This document shows positions 17,079-24,488 of a DNA stretch of 37,101 nucleotides, in pieces. How positions within the stretch are numbered: position 1 is the first letter of the stretch; every line of letters begins with the position of its first letter. Under the pieces are notes generated by a model. That model was not told where the DNA came from, made no database searches, and worked only from the letters and a program-made list of their open reading frames with translations. The stretch comes from an uncultured Prevotellaceae bacterium (GTDB lineage: Bacteria > Bacteroidota > Bacteroidia > Bacteroidales > Bacteroidaceae). The position numbers and the translations under genes were made by a program. The stretch lies in NCBI GenBank assembly GCA_902784755.1, contig CACZVX010000019.1:1-37101 (forward strand), read 5' to 3'.

Positions 17079-18146
17079 CTATTCTTCTCCAGAAAACTGC
17101 CGGATGCGCTGTTCTTCCGACAACTTACAAATAAGCAGACGACCACCTTCCTCGGCTACGATATAGCCATCGAGCCCCTGAACGACCACTCTCTTATGAT
17201 CCAACGTGTGGATAATAGAATTACGAGTGTCATAGAGATTCACATTCTGGCCTATCACACTATTGCCATAAAGATCCTTTTTCGTTTGCATCAACAGGGA
17301 ACCCCAAGTGCCCAAATCACTCCAACCAAAGTCAGCAGGACATACAAATATCTCCTCAGCTTTCTCCATGATGGCATAGTCAACAGAAATACTTTCGCAC
17401 TCTGGGAAGCGCTTGTCAATTTCCTCCTGTTCTTTGTCTGTACCATAGAAGGGCAGCATGCTCTCAAACACGCGGTTGATAGCCGGCTGATAGATACGAA
17501 AAGCATTCACGATAGTGCTGACACTCCAGATAAAGATGCCCGCATTCCAAAAAAAGCTCTTGCTCCGGATATAAGTCAAAGCCTTCTCCTGACTGGGTTT
17601 CTCCTTAAAAGAATCCACACGGAAAATTTCCTTGTTGCGGGGACTGCTAGTGGATAGATCCGCCTGAATATAGCCATAGCCCGTCTCAGGACGAGTCGGT
17701 TTCATGCCTAAAGTGACGATGGCATCATTCTCACCGGTAAACTTCATGCACATCTTGATAACACGACGGAATTCCTCGGTGTTCATCACAATATGGTCGC
17801 TGGGAGTCACCACGACATTGGCCTTCGGATCTTTTTTCTTGATACGCCAGCTTACATATGCTATGCAAGGAGCCGTATTGCGACGACATGGTTCGCAAAG
17901 AATGTTCTCCACGGGAACTTCTGGCAACTGTTCTTGAACTATGCTTGCATAATTCTTATTGGTCACAACCCAAACATTATGGGGATCACAAACATCTTGG
18001 AAACGGTCGAGTGTCAGCTGCAGAAGCGAACGCCCAACTCCCAACACGTCGATAAACTGCTTAGGTTTCTCGGCGGTGCTCATCGGCCAGAAGCGACTAC
18101 CCACTCCTCCAGCCATGATTACTAAATGATTATTGTTGTAAGCCAT
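17079..18146 (-). CDS. manC: Mannose-1-phosphate guanylyltransferase
   Basis: A 355-residue nucleotidyltransferase that makes GDP-mannose from mannose-1-phosphate and GTP. The N-terminal signature MAGGVGSRFWPMSTAEKPKQF carries the GGxGxRxWPxS...PKQF motif, and FIWSVSTIVNAF, VDYAIMEKAEEIFV and FGWSDLGTWGSL are also typical. It is the short, single-domain form without the C-terminal phosphomannose isomerase domain found in longer ManC/AlgA proteins. It is the first gene of the manC-gmd-fcl operon with a full Bacteroidales promoter at 18179-18210. Its substrate is also the product of the GH130 phosphorylase at the right end of the window. Confidence 0.93.
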   Translation of the reverse strand: MAYNNNHLVIMAGGVGSRFWPMSTAEKPKQFIDVLGVGRSLLQLTLDRFQDVCDPHNVWVVTNKNYASIVQEQLPEVPVENILCEPCRRNTAPCIAYVSWRIKKKDPKANVVVTPSDHIVMNTEEFRRVIKMCMKFTGENDAIVTLGMKPTRPETGYGYIQADLSTSSPRNKEIFRVDSFKEKPSQEKALTYIRSKSFFWNAGIFIWSVSTIVNAFRIYQPAINRVFESMLPFYGTDKEQEEIDKRFPECESISVDYAIMEKAEEIFVCPADFGWSDLGTWGSLLMQTKKDLYGNSVIGQNVNLYDTRNSIIHTLDHKRVVVQGLDGYIVAEEGGRLLICKLSEEQRIRQFSGEE

Positions 18147-18178
18147 CTGTTAACGATGCGTGTAAATGATATATTTGG

Positions 18179-18210
18179 CAAAATTAAACATTATTTACGA
18201 CTTATCCAAA
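18179..18210 (-). promoter_or_regulatory. Bacteroidales promoter for manC-gmd-fcl
   Basis: On the minus strand TTTG (18207-18210), 20-base spacer, TAATTTTG (18179-18186): exact fit to both elements. Start of transcription is expected about 18172, 26 bases before the manC ATG. Confidence 0.85.
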
Positions 18211-18220
18211 AGAAAAGGGC

Positions 18221-18251
18221 AAAAAAATCCCCCTCTGTGAATAGAGGGGGA
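18221..18251 (-). terminator. Terminator after xylA
   Basis: Perfect 9-bp GC-rich stem (18228-18236 TCCCCCTCT with 18243-18251), 6-base loop, followed on the minus strand by seven T. It isolates the xylose genes from the manC promoter just downstream. Confidence 0.93.
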
Positions 18252-18305
18252 AATTTCTAACTCTTCTTCCCTAATCAGGGAAAGAATGAGGGAAAAGGCA
18301 ATTGC

Positions 18306-19625
18306 TTACTTGGCAAACCAGGCAGCGATGGTCTCGTAGAGCTCCTGCTTGCCAGAGGTCAGCTTGGGCTCGTTCACCTTCTTACCATACTCGTAAGCGT
18401 CCTCGAGGGTCATTTTGCCCTCTTCGAACTCCTTACCCTTACCGGCGTCGAACGAAGCGTAGCGCTCCTTCACCATGTTGCAGAGGGTGCCGTCCTCGAT
18501 GATGGCAGCAGCGTTCTCGAGAGCGCGTGCCATAGCGTCCATACCGCTGATGTGAGCGATAAATACATCCTCAGGATCAGTTGAGTTACGGCGCATCTTA
18601 GCGTCGAAGTTGGTTCCGCCATTGCCAAGACCACCGTTGCGGATGATCTGCAGCATAGCCTGAGTCAGTTCGTAGTTGTCGATGGGGAACTGGTCGGTAT
18701 CCCAACCGTTCTGTGCATCACCACGGTTGGCATCAATACTGCCAAGCATACCGTTATCAACAGCGCAGCAAAGCTCGTGCTCGAAGGTGTGGCCAGCCAG
18801 AGTAGCGTGGTTCACCTCGATGTTCACCTTGAAGTCCTTGTCCAGGCCGTGAGCCTTCAGGAAGCCGATAACGGTCTCGGTGTCAACGTCGTACTGGTGC
18901 TTGGTGGGCTCCATAGGCTTCGGCTCGATGAGGAACGTGCCCTTGAATCCCTTAGCGCGTGCATAGTCGCGTGCCATGGTCAGCATGCGGGCCATATGCT
19001 CCTTCTCGCGCTTCTGGTCGGTGTTGAGCAGGCTCATGTAGCCCTCACGTCCACCCCAGAATACATAGTTCTGACCGCCGAGCTTGATGGTAGCGTCGAT
19101 GGCGTTCTTGATCTGAACGATAGCACGGGCCACAACATCGAAATCAGGGTTGGTAGAAGCACCATTCATGTAACGCTTGTTACCGAATACATTAGCGGTA
19201 CCCCAGAGCAGCTTAATCTGAGGATTCTCAGCCAACTTCTGCTGAGCATAGTCGGTGATGGCCTTCATGTTAGCCTCATACTCCTCAACGTTTGCACCCT
19301 CTTCAACGAGGTCAATATCGTGGAAGCAGAAGAACTCGATGCCGAGTTTGTTCATGATTTCAAAACCAGCATCCATCTTATCCTTAGCGCGCTGAACGGC
19401 ATTGTCAGCCTTATCCCACTCATAGCAGCGGGTCTGGCCTCCAAATGGGTCTGCACTTGCCTGTCCCAGTGTGTGCCACCAAGCCATAGCGAAGCGAAGC
19501 CACTCCTTCATGGTTTTACCCATAATCACCTTGTCAGCATCATAGTAGTGGAATGCTAATGGGTTTCTACTGTCCTTTCCCTCGAAAGGAATCTTTCCAA
19601 TTTGTGGAAAATACTCTTTTGCCAT
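18306..19625 (-). CDS. xylA: D-xylose isomerase
   Basis: A 439-residue cytoplasmic TIM-barrel enzyme, class II length, that converts D-xylose to D-xylulose with two divalent metals. Visible: [12 protein letters not shown] with the catalytic pair His102 and Asp105, [17 protein letters not shown] near 187-203, metal ligand Glu234 and Lys236 in [29 protein letters not shown] and GSIDANRGD. It follows xylB by 78 bases; that spacer holds 7-bp tandem repeats. Codon choice looks more biased than in neighbours, with many C- or G-ending preferred codons, as expected of a highly expressed catabolic enzyme. The transcript ends at the hairpin 18221-18251. Confidence 0.97.
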   Translation of the reverse strand: MAKEYFPQIGKIPFEGKDSRNPLAFHYYDADKVIMGKTMKEWLRFAMAWWHTLGQASADPFGGQTRCYEWDKADNAVQRAKDKMDAGFEIMNKLGIEFFCFHDIDLVEEGANVEEYEANMKAITDYAQQKLAENPQIKLLWGTANVFGNKRYMNGASTNPDFDVVARAIVQIKNAIDATIKLGGQNYVFWGGREGYMSLLNTDQKREKEHMARMLTMARDYARAKGFKGTFLIEPKPMEPTKHQYDVDTETVIGFLKAHGLDKDFKVNIEVNHATLAGHTFEHELCCAVDNGMLGSIDANRGDAQNGWDTDQFPIDNYELTQAMLQIIRNGGLGNGGTNFDAKMRRNSTDPEDVFIAHISGMDAMARALENAAAIIEDGTLCNMVKERYASFDAGKGKEFEEGKMTLEDAYEYGKKVNEPKLTSGKQELYETIAAWFAK

Positions 19626-19655
19626 AATAATGGATTTAAAAAATTAGGTTTATAT

Positions 19656-19712
19656 AATTCTTAATTGATAATTCTTAATTGCCAAAGCAATAATTCTTAA
19701 CTCTTAATTCTT
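19656..19712. repeat. 7-bp tandem repeats (AATTCTT family) in the xylB-xylA spacer and xylB 3' end
   Basis: Units AATTCTT at 19656, 19670, 19692 and 19706, with variants AATTGAT, AATTGCC and AACTCTT in 7-base register, broken once by an 8-base insert (19684-19691). The repeat crosses the xylB stop (19704-19706) and encodes its last residues. The same 7-mer occurs in the nuoK-nuoL spacer. Confidence 0.85.
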
Positions 19713-21203
19713 GATAATCTGTTCCAGATTGGCCTTCCATTCTGCATAAGCATTCAGATAGGCATCACGATTCTTTTCATCAGGCTCAATAACAGCCAAC
19801 TTCTTTAACGTGGCAAATGCCTCATTGTTGTCCTTATAGATACCACAACCCATTCCAGCACCCTTTGCTGCACCTACGCTTCCATCGGTCTCATAGAGTT
19901 CGATAGTGGCACCGCTGACGCTGGCAAGTGTATTGCGGAATATATCTGACAAGAACATATTAGCCTTTCCAGCATGAATCTTACGGATGTCCATACCCAT
20001 CTCCTGCATCACTTCCATACCATAACAGAACGAAAAGACGATACCTTCCTGAGCAGCGCGCATGATGTGAGCCTTGGAATGTTTGTTGAAATTAATACCA
20101 TTGATGGAACAGCCTATCTCGCGATTCTCCAAAACACGCTCTGCACCATTGCCGAATGGAATGATACTTACGCCCTCTGAACCGATGGGAATACCAGCCA
20201 TCATATCGTTCATCTCACTATAGGAAATGCCCTCAGGAGCTACGTTGCGGCGCACCCATGCATTCAGAATACCCGTTCCGTTAATGCACAAGAGCACACC
20301 CAGACGATCCAAATCTTTCGTGTAATTCACATGAGCAAAAGTGTTCACACGGCTCTTGGGATCATAGTTGGCTTCACCCAGTACTCCATAAACAACGCCA
20401 GAAGTTCCTGCAGTAGAGGCAATCTCACCAGGATTGAACACGTTAAGAGAAAGTGCATTATTGGGCTGGTCTCCTCCACGATAAGAAATAGGTGTTCCTT
20501 CCTTCAATCCCAGTTCCTCTGCAGCTGCCTTGCAAACCGTGCTCTGAATAGAGAAAGTTGGAACGATATCGGCAACTACATCTTCAGGGAATCCGAAATA
20601 GTCGAGCAAGAACTTCGCGGGACGCTTCTCTTTGAAGTCCCACATCATACCCTCAGAAAGACCGCTGATTGTCGTGTTAGCTACACCACTCAGGCGCAAG
20701 GCAATGTAGTCACCTGGAAGCATAATCTTATCTATCTTGTCGAAAAGTTCCGGTTCATTCTCCTTTACCCATGCCAATTTGGCTGCTGTGAAATTACCGG
20801 GAGAATTGAGCAAATGTCCCAAGCACTGCTCGGCACCAAGCTCATTAAATGCTTTCTCACCGTATGGAACGGCACGTGAGTCACACCAGATAATACTGGG
20901 GCGGAGCACCTGCTGATTCTTGTCCACACATACCAATCCGTGCATCTGATAAGAGATACCAATAGCCTTAATGTCATCGGCCGTAGCACCAGCATCTGCC
21001 ATGATTTTCTTCAGCGAAAGCTTGGCATTTTCCCACCACATCTGTGGTTCTTGCTCTGCCCATCCAGCCTTAACAGCCATTATGGGTGCCTCTTTCTCAG
21101 GATAAAAAGCTGTAGCGGCGCAAACTCCAGTATCTGCGTCAACAAGCGATGCCTTTACAGACGAACTGCCGACATCGAATCCTAATAAATATCTATTTGC
21201 CAT
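19704..21203 (-). CDS. xylB: Xylulokinase
   Basis: A 499-residue FGGY-family sugar kinase that phosphorylates D-xylulose with ATP to xylulose-5-phosphate. Visible: N-terminal ATP-site motif LGFDVGSSSVKASLVD, ISYQMHGLVCVD, WCDSRA, the substrate-site region SGLSEGMMWDF, YRGGDQPNNALSLNVF, AGTSGVVYG, and a C-terminal GAAKGAGMGCG nucleotide loop. Length is normal. The gene pairs with xylA downstream; no xylose transporter or regulator is adjacent. The final residues (IIKN) and stop fall inside a 7-bp tandem repeat that continues into the spacer. Upstream 228 bases separate it from nuoN; I found no clear TAnnTTTG element there. Confidence 0.93.
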   Translation of the reverse strand: MANRYLLGFDVGSSSVKASLVDADTGVCAATAFYPEKEAPIMAVKAGWAEQEPQMWWENAKLSLKKIMADAGATADDIKAIGISYQMHGLVCVDKNQQVLRPSIIWCDSRAVPYGEKAFNELGAEQCLGHLLNSPGNFTAAKLAWVKENEPELFDKIDKIMLPGDYIALRLSGVANTTISGLSEGMMWDFKEKRPAKFLLDYFGFPEDVVADIVPTFSIQSTVCKAAAEELGLKEGTPISYRGGDQPNNALSLNVFNPGEIASTAGTSGVVYGVLGEANYDPKSRVNTFAHVNYTKDLDRLGVLLCINGTGILNAWVRRNVAPEGISYSEMNDMMAGIPIGSEGVSIIPFGNGAERVLENREIGCSINGINFNKHSKAHIMRAAQEGIVFSFCYGMEVMQEMGMDIRKIHAGKANMFLSDIFRNTLASVSGATIELYETDGSVGAAKGAGMGCGIYKDNNEAFATLKKLAVIEPDEKNRDAYLNAYAEWKANLEQIIKN

Positions 21204-21375
21204 TTCTTATAATTATAATAATGTTTGCTTATTACTATTTTAGAATACGCACCATAACAGTTTTCCCCTTGTTAAATTTTCAAAATATGATTTTCACTCA
21301 TCCAATGTTTCCAATATGACATCTGACTGACTGACGTTTTTGAATATACGGCTACCCATACGACCATAGCTACAC

Positions 21376-21408
21376 AAAAACGGCCCAACAGAGAAATCCA
21401 TCGGGCCG
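21376..21408 (-). terminator. Probable terminator at the end of the nuo operon
   Basis: CGGCCC (21381-21386) pairs with GGGCCG (21403-21408). The loop is 16 bases, long for a terminator, but the minus strand continues into TTTTT. It lies 24 bases past the nuoN stop. Confidence 0.68.
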
Positions 21409-21431
21409 CTTATTATTAAAAACAACTTGAT

Positions 21432-22901
21432 TTAAGCGTAGCAGAAAATCCAGTCATAGAACAATGAGCAGATACCGAAGAGCATAATGCCAACGGTACA
21501 GATGCCGAGAGCCAGCTTGGTGCTCGTTGTACTCTTGAATGTAGGCAGCGGATTCTCTTCAGCCTTAATATACATAGCTTTCACAATGAGCAGGTAGTAG
21601 TAGAGTGACACTACCGTGTTGATCAATGCAATAAAGACTACGAAATAGGCAGCAAAGGAGCCTTCCTGAGCAGCGGCCATGAAGACAAAGAATTTCGAGA
21701 ACATACCTGCAAATGGAGGAATACCTGCCAATGAGAACAAAGCCAACGTCATCAGGAATGCGAACTTGGGATTGTTCTGATAGAATCCGTTGTATGCATC
21801 CATATCAGTACGGCCTCCATTGGCTTCCTCGACAGCGCTGATAACGGTGAAGACAGCCATGTTGGCAACAACATAGATCAGCACATAATAAGTGAGTGCA
21901 GCCACACCATAGGCACTGTTACCTACCACTGCCAGCATGATGTAACCAGCCTGTGAGATAGAGCTGAAAGCCATAAATCGCTTCAACTCTGTCTGACGAA
22001 TGGCAAAGAGGTTTGCCACAGTGATAGAGAGCACAATCACGATGTAGAGCCACATCTCCCAATGCTCAATCATTGCGGGGAAAACCTTCATCAGAATGGT
22101 ACAGAGCGTAAAGGCTGCAGCACCTTTCGAGATAACACTCAGATAACCTGTGACGGTCGTGGGTGCTCCCTGATAAGTATCGGCTGTCCAGAAGTGGAAA
22201 GGCACCAACGAAATCTTGAAGCCCAAACCGCTGGCAAAGAATACCAATCCTACGATGGAAAGCGCTGACGGATAGACGCGAATGCTCTGAGTCAGATTAG
22301 CAGCGAAATCATCAAAATACAGCGTTCCTGTAGCAGCGTAAAGCATAGAGATACCGTAGAGCATAACTCCGCTGGAGAAGGTCGCTGTCAAGATGAACTT
22401 AGCAGCTGCTTCTGCTGAGTTGTGACGATACTTATCCAAACCTACCAGACATGCCATGGGCACACTGGCCATTTCCAATCCAAGGAAGAAAGTCAGGAAA
22501 TGTCCGGAAGACATCATCATGAACATACCCAGCAGCGTACTTTCTACGAGCATGTAGAACTCACCTGCCTTGAAAGAGGTATCAGAACGGGAAAGCCACT
22601 GACGAGCCTGAATGCACACGATTAAAGTACCACATGCAAGAATGGTCTTCATCACGGTGACAGCTGCGGTAGTCACATACATTCCGCCAAATAGATTGAC
22701 CTCACTATTGTTTCGGATAGAGAAGAAGCAGACAACTGCCAGAATGAGCATCATGACAGAAGTCAGTGTGTTAAACTTATCACCCTCCTGCTTTTTCTTC
22801 TTCAGATCATATCCAAGAATAAAATCCTGTACAAAGGTAATGATGAGCATGAGCACCAATACTGCCTCAGGAATCATATTTAAGAATTGTCCGTAGTTCA
22901 T
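21432..22901 (-). CDS. nuoN: NADH-quinone oxidoreductase subunit N
   Basis: A 489-residue antiporter-like membrane subunit of complex I with about 14 helices. It keeps the residues thought to carry protons: the helix-5 glutamate in FFLGLEMASVPM, the helix-7 lysine in GLGFKISLVPFHFW, the helix-8 lysine in YLSVISKGAAAF and a helix-12 lysine in FAGMFSKFFVF. It is the last gene of the operon and is followed by a probable terminator. The 39-base spacer before it (after nuoM) carries 8-bp tandem repeats. It resembles NuoL and NuoM, but the position at the operon end and the PFHFWTADTYQGAPT stretch identify it as NuoN. Confidence 0.94.
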   Translation of the reverse strand: MNYGQFLNMIPEAVLVLMLIITFVQDFILGYDLKKKKQEGDKFNTLTSVMMLILAVVCFFSIRNNSEVNLFGGMYVTTAAVTVMKTILACGTLIVCIQARQWLSRSDTSFKAGEFYMLVESTLLGMFMMMSSGHFLTFFLGLEMASVPMACLVGLDKYRHNSAEAAAKFILTATFSSGVMLYGISMLYAATGTLYFDDFAANLTQSIRVYPSALSIVGLVFFASGLGFKISLVPFHFWTADTYQGAPTTVTGYLSVISKGAAAFTLCTILMKVFPAMIEHWEMWLYIVIVLSITVANLFAIRQTELKRFMAFSSISQAGYIMLAVVGNSAYGVAALTYYVLIYVVANMAVFTVISAVEEANGGRTDMDAYNGFYQNNPKFAFLMTLALFSLAGIPPFAGMFSKFFVFMAAAQEGSFAAYFVVFIALINTVVSLYYYLLIVKAMYIKAEENPLPTFKSTTSTKLALGICTVGIMLFGICSLFYDWIFCYA

Positions 22902-22910
22902 ATCTTAATT

Positions 22911-22942
22911 TTACTATTTTACTATTTGACAATTTGATTTTT
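22911..22942. repeat. 8-bp tandem repeats in the nuoM-nuoN spacer
   Basis: TTACTATT twice (22911-22918 and 22919-22926), then TGACAATT and TGATTTTT in the same 8-base register. The last bases overlap the nuoM stop. The repeat fills most of the 39-base spacer. Confidence 0.7.
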
Positions 22943-24440
22943 ACATTCCTGCCATCAGGATATTCGACAGAATACTTCCAACGCCACTATCAATGATATG
23001 ACTGAAAATCAGCGGGAAGCAACCAAGACCTGCCACACAAGCAATAAGTCCGATGACTGCAACGCGCTCATCCCAGGTGGCATCAGTCAATGTCACAGTG
23101 TCACAATGGGGATAATCAACCTTCTGGAAGAGAATCTTACCAACAACACGAAGGATATAGACAGCGGTGATAACAATAGAGGTACAAGCGATGATGGTGC
23201 AAGTGCGACGGAACACATCTGCATTCTCGAAAGAACCCACGAAAATAGTCATCTCTGCAATGAATCCGGAGAATCCGGGAAGACCTAAATTAGCCAAACC
23301 TGCAATGACATAGCCGCAAGCAAGGAAAGGCATAATCTTCATCAAACCACCGAGATAACGCACGTCACGAGTATGTGCACGACCATAGATCATACCGATG
23401 AGGGCAAAGAAGAGAGCCGTCATCAAGCCGTGAGATAGCATCTGCAGGATAGCACCCGTGCAAGAAGTCTGTGTCATCATCAGCAGAGCAAAAAGCACCA
23501 ATCCGCAGTGAGACACCGACGAATAAGCATTGATATACTTCAGGTCGGTTTGTACACATGCAGAGAGAGCTCCATAAACCACAGAAATTGTTGTGAGAAT
23601 CAGGAAGATCCAAGCAAGTTCCTGGGCAGCTTCCGGCAGCAGATACATGGCCACGCGGAAACAACCATAACCTCCAAGTTTCATCAGCACACCAGCATGG
23701 AGCATGGAAACGGCGGTAGGTGCCGAAGCATGACCATCGGGAGACCAAGTGTGGAAGGGGAACAAAGCACCCAGCACACCAAAACCGATGAAGATGAAGG
23801 GGAAGAAAATCTTCTGGATGTTCACGGGGATGTTGTGCTTGGCAGCAATCTCCGTTACAATCATCGTATCAGCACCGCTATAGAAGTAGATACCCAGAAT
23901 ACCGAGAATCAGCAGTGCAGAACCTCCCATCAGCATCAGCGTCAGTTTCATAGCCGCATATTCACGTCTGCCAGACCCCCAAACACCAATCAGAAGGTAC
24001 ATCGGAATCAGAGCCACCTCATAGAACATGAACATGGCGAACATATCGATGGAGATGAAGAAACCAAACACACCCGTGGAAAGAAGGGTGAACCAAAGGA
24101 AATATTCCTTGGTGAGCGGTTTGAGCTGCCAAGAGGCAAATGTACCTGTGAAGACAATGATACTCGAAAGGAGCAGCATCACCACAGAAATACCGTCCAC
24201 ACCCACGGCATATTTAATATTCAAAGGCTTGAACCAGTCAACAGAATAAGTGAGCAGCATTTCAGCATTGTTACCGCCAGCCCTCTGTTGCACGAAATAA
24301 ATCGTAAGCCATATAGACAGGGCCAACAGACATGAAGCACCTGCCACCATCACACCACGCACCTCATTAAGATTGCGAGCCAGCCAAAGGCCAAGCAGCA
24401 TCAGCGCGGGGATTAGTACATATAATGTTAGTATTGACAT
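22941..24440 (-). CDS. nuoM: NADH-quinone oxidoreductase subunit M
   Basis: A 499-residue antiporter-like membrane subunit of complex I with about 14 helices. Conserved residues seen: helix-5 Glu141 in FMFYEVALIPMY, helix-8 Lys254 in LMKLGGYG and a helix-12 glutamate in SGFIAEMTIF. Odd: at the helix-7 position where E. coli NuoM has a lysine 7 residues before the conserved His (K..PLH), this protein has Leu223 in GFGVLGALFPFH. NuoL and NuoN in this window keep that lysine. It is in the nuo operon between nuoL (48-base spacer with 8-bp repeats) and nuoN (39-base spacer). Confidence 0.95.
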   Translation of the reverse strand: MSILTLYVLIPALMLLGLWLARNLNEVRGVMVAGASCLLALSIWLTIYFVQQRAGGNNAEMLLTYSVDWFKPLNIKYAVGVDGISVVMLLLSSIIVFTGTFASWQLKPLTKEYFLWFTLLSTGVFGFFISIDMFAMFMFYEVALIPMYLLIGVWGSGRREYAAMKLTLMLMGGSALLILGILGIYFYSGADTMIVTEIAAKHNIPVNIQKIFFPFIFIGFGVLGALFPFHTWSPDGHASAPTAVSMLHAGVLMKLGGYGCFRVAMYLLPEAAQELAWIFLILTTISVVYGALSACVQTDLKYINAYSSVSHCGLVLFALLMMTQTSCTGAILQMLSHGLMTALFFALIGMIYGRAHTRDVRYLGGLMKIMPFLACGYVIAGLANLGLPGFSGFIAEMTIFVGSFENADVFRRTCTIIACTSIVITAVYILRVVGKILFQKVDYPHCDTVTLTDATWDERVAVIGLIACVAGLGCFPLIFSHIIDSGVGSILSNILMAGM

Positions 24441-24454
24441 TGTTTCTTTTATTT

Positions 24455-24478
24455 TTAGCCGGATATAAGGATAGCCGG
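24455..24478. repeat. 8-bp tandem repeats (CCGGNTAT family) in the nuoL-nuoM spacer
   Basis: On the minus strand CCGGCTAT, CCTTATAT, CCGGCTAA in 8-base register (plus-strand blocks 24471-24478, 24463-24470, 24455-24462). The same family is seen in the nuoH-nuoI spacer. Confidence 0.8.
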
Positions 24479-24488
24479 ATAGATAATT

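Noticed and set aside
16917-17657. 246-residue plus-strand frame opposite gmd and manC
   Set aside because: Spans the junction of two well-supported minus-strand genes and has no recognisable motif.
18777-19559. 260-residue plus-strand frame opposite xylA
   Set aside because: Antisense shadow of a gene with strong codon bias; no start context or homology.
21204-21431. Promoter or small RNA between nuoN and xylB
   Set aside because: Apart from the terminator at 21376-21408, I found no exact TAnnTTTG on the xylB strand. The nearest, TATTTTG, is one base short, and a GACT triplet repeat near 21324 is too short to interpret.
23508-24335. Long plus-strand frame opposite nuoM
   Set aside because: Its residue make-up (many His, Gln, Thr) is that of an antisense shadow of a membrane-protein gene; nuoM is clearly the coding strand.
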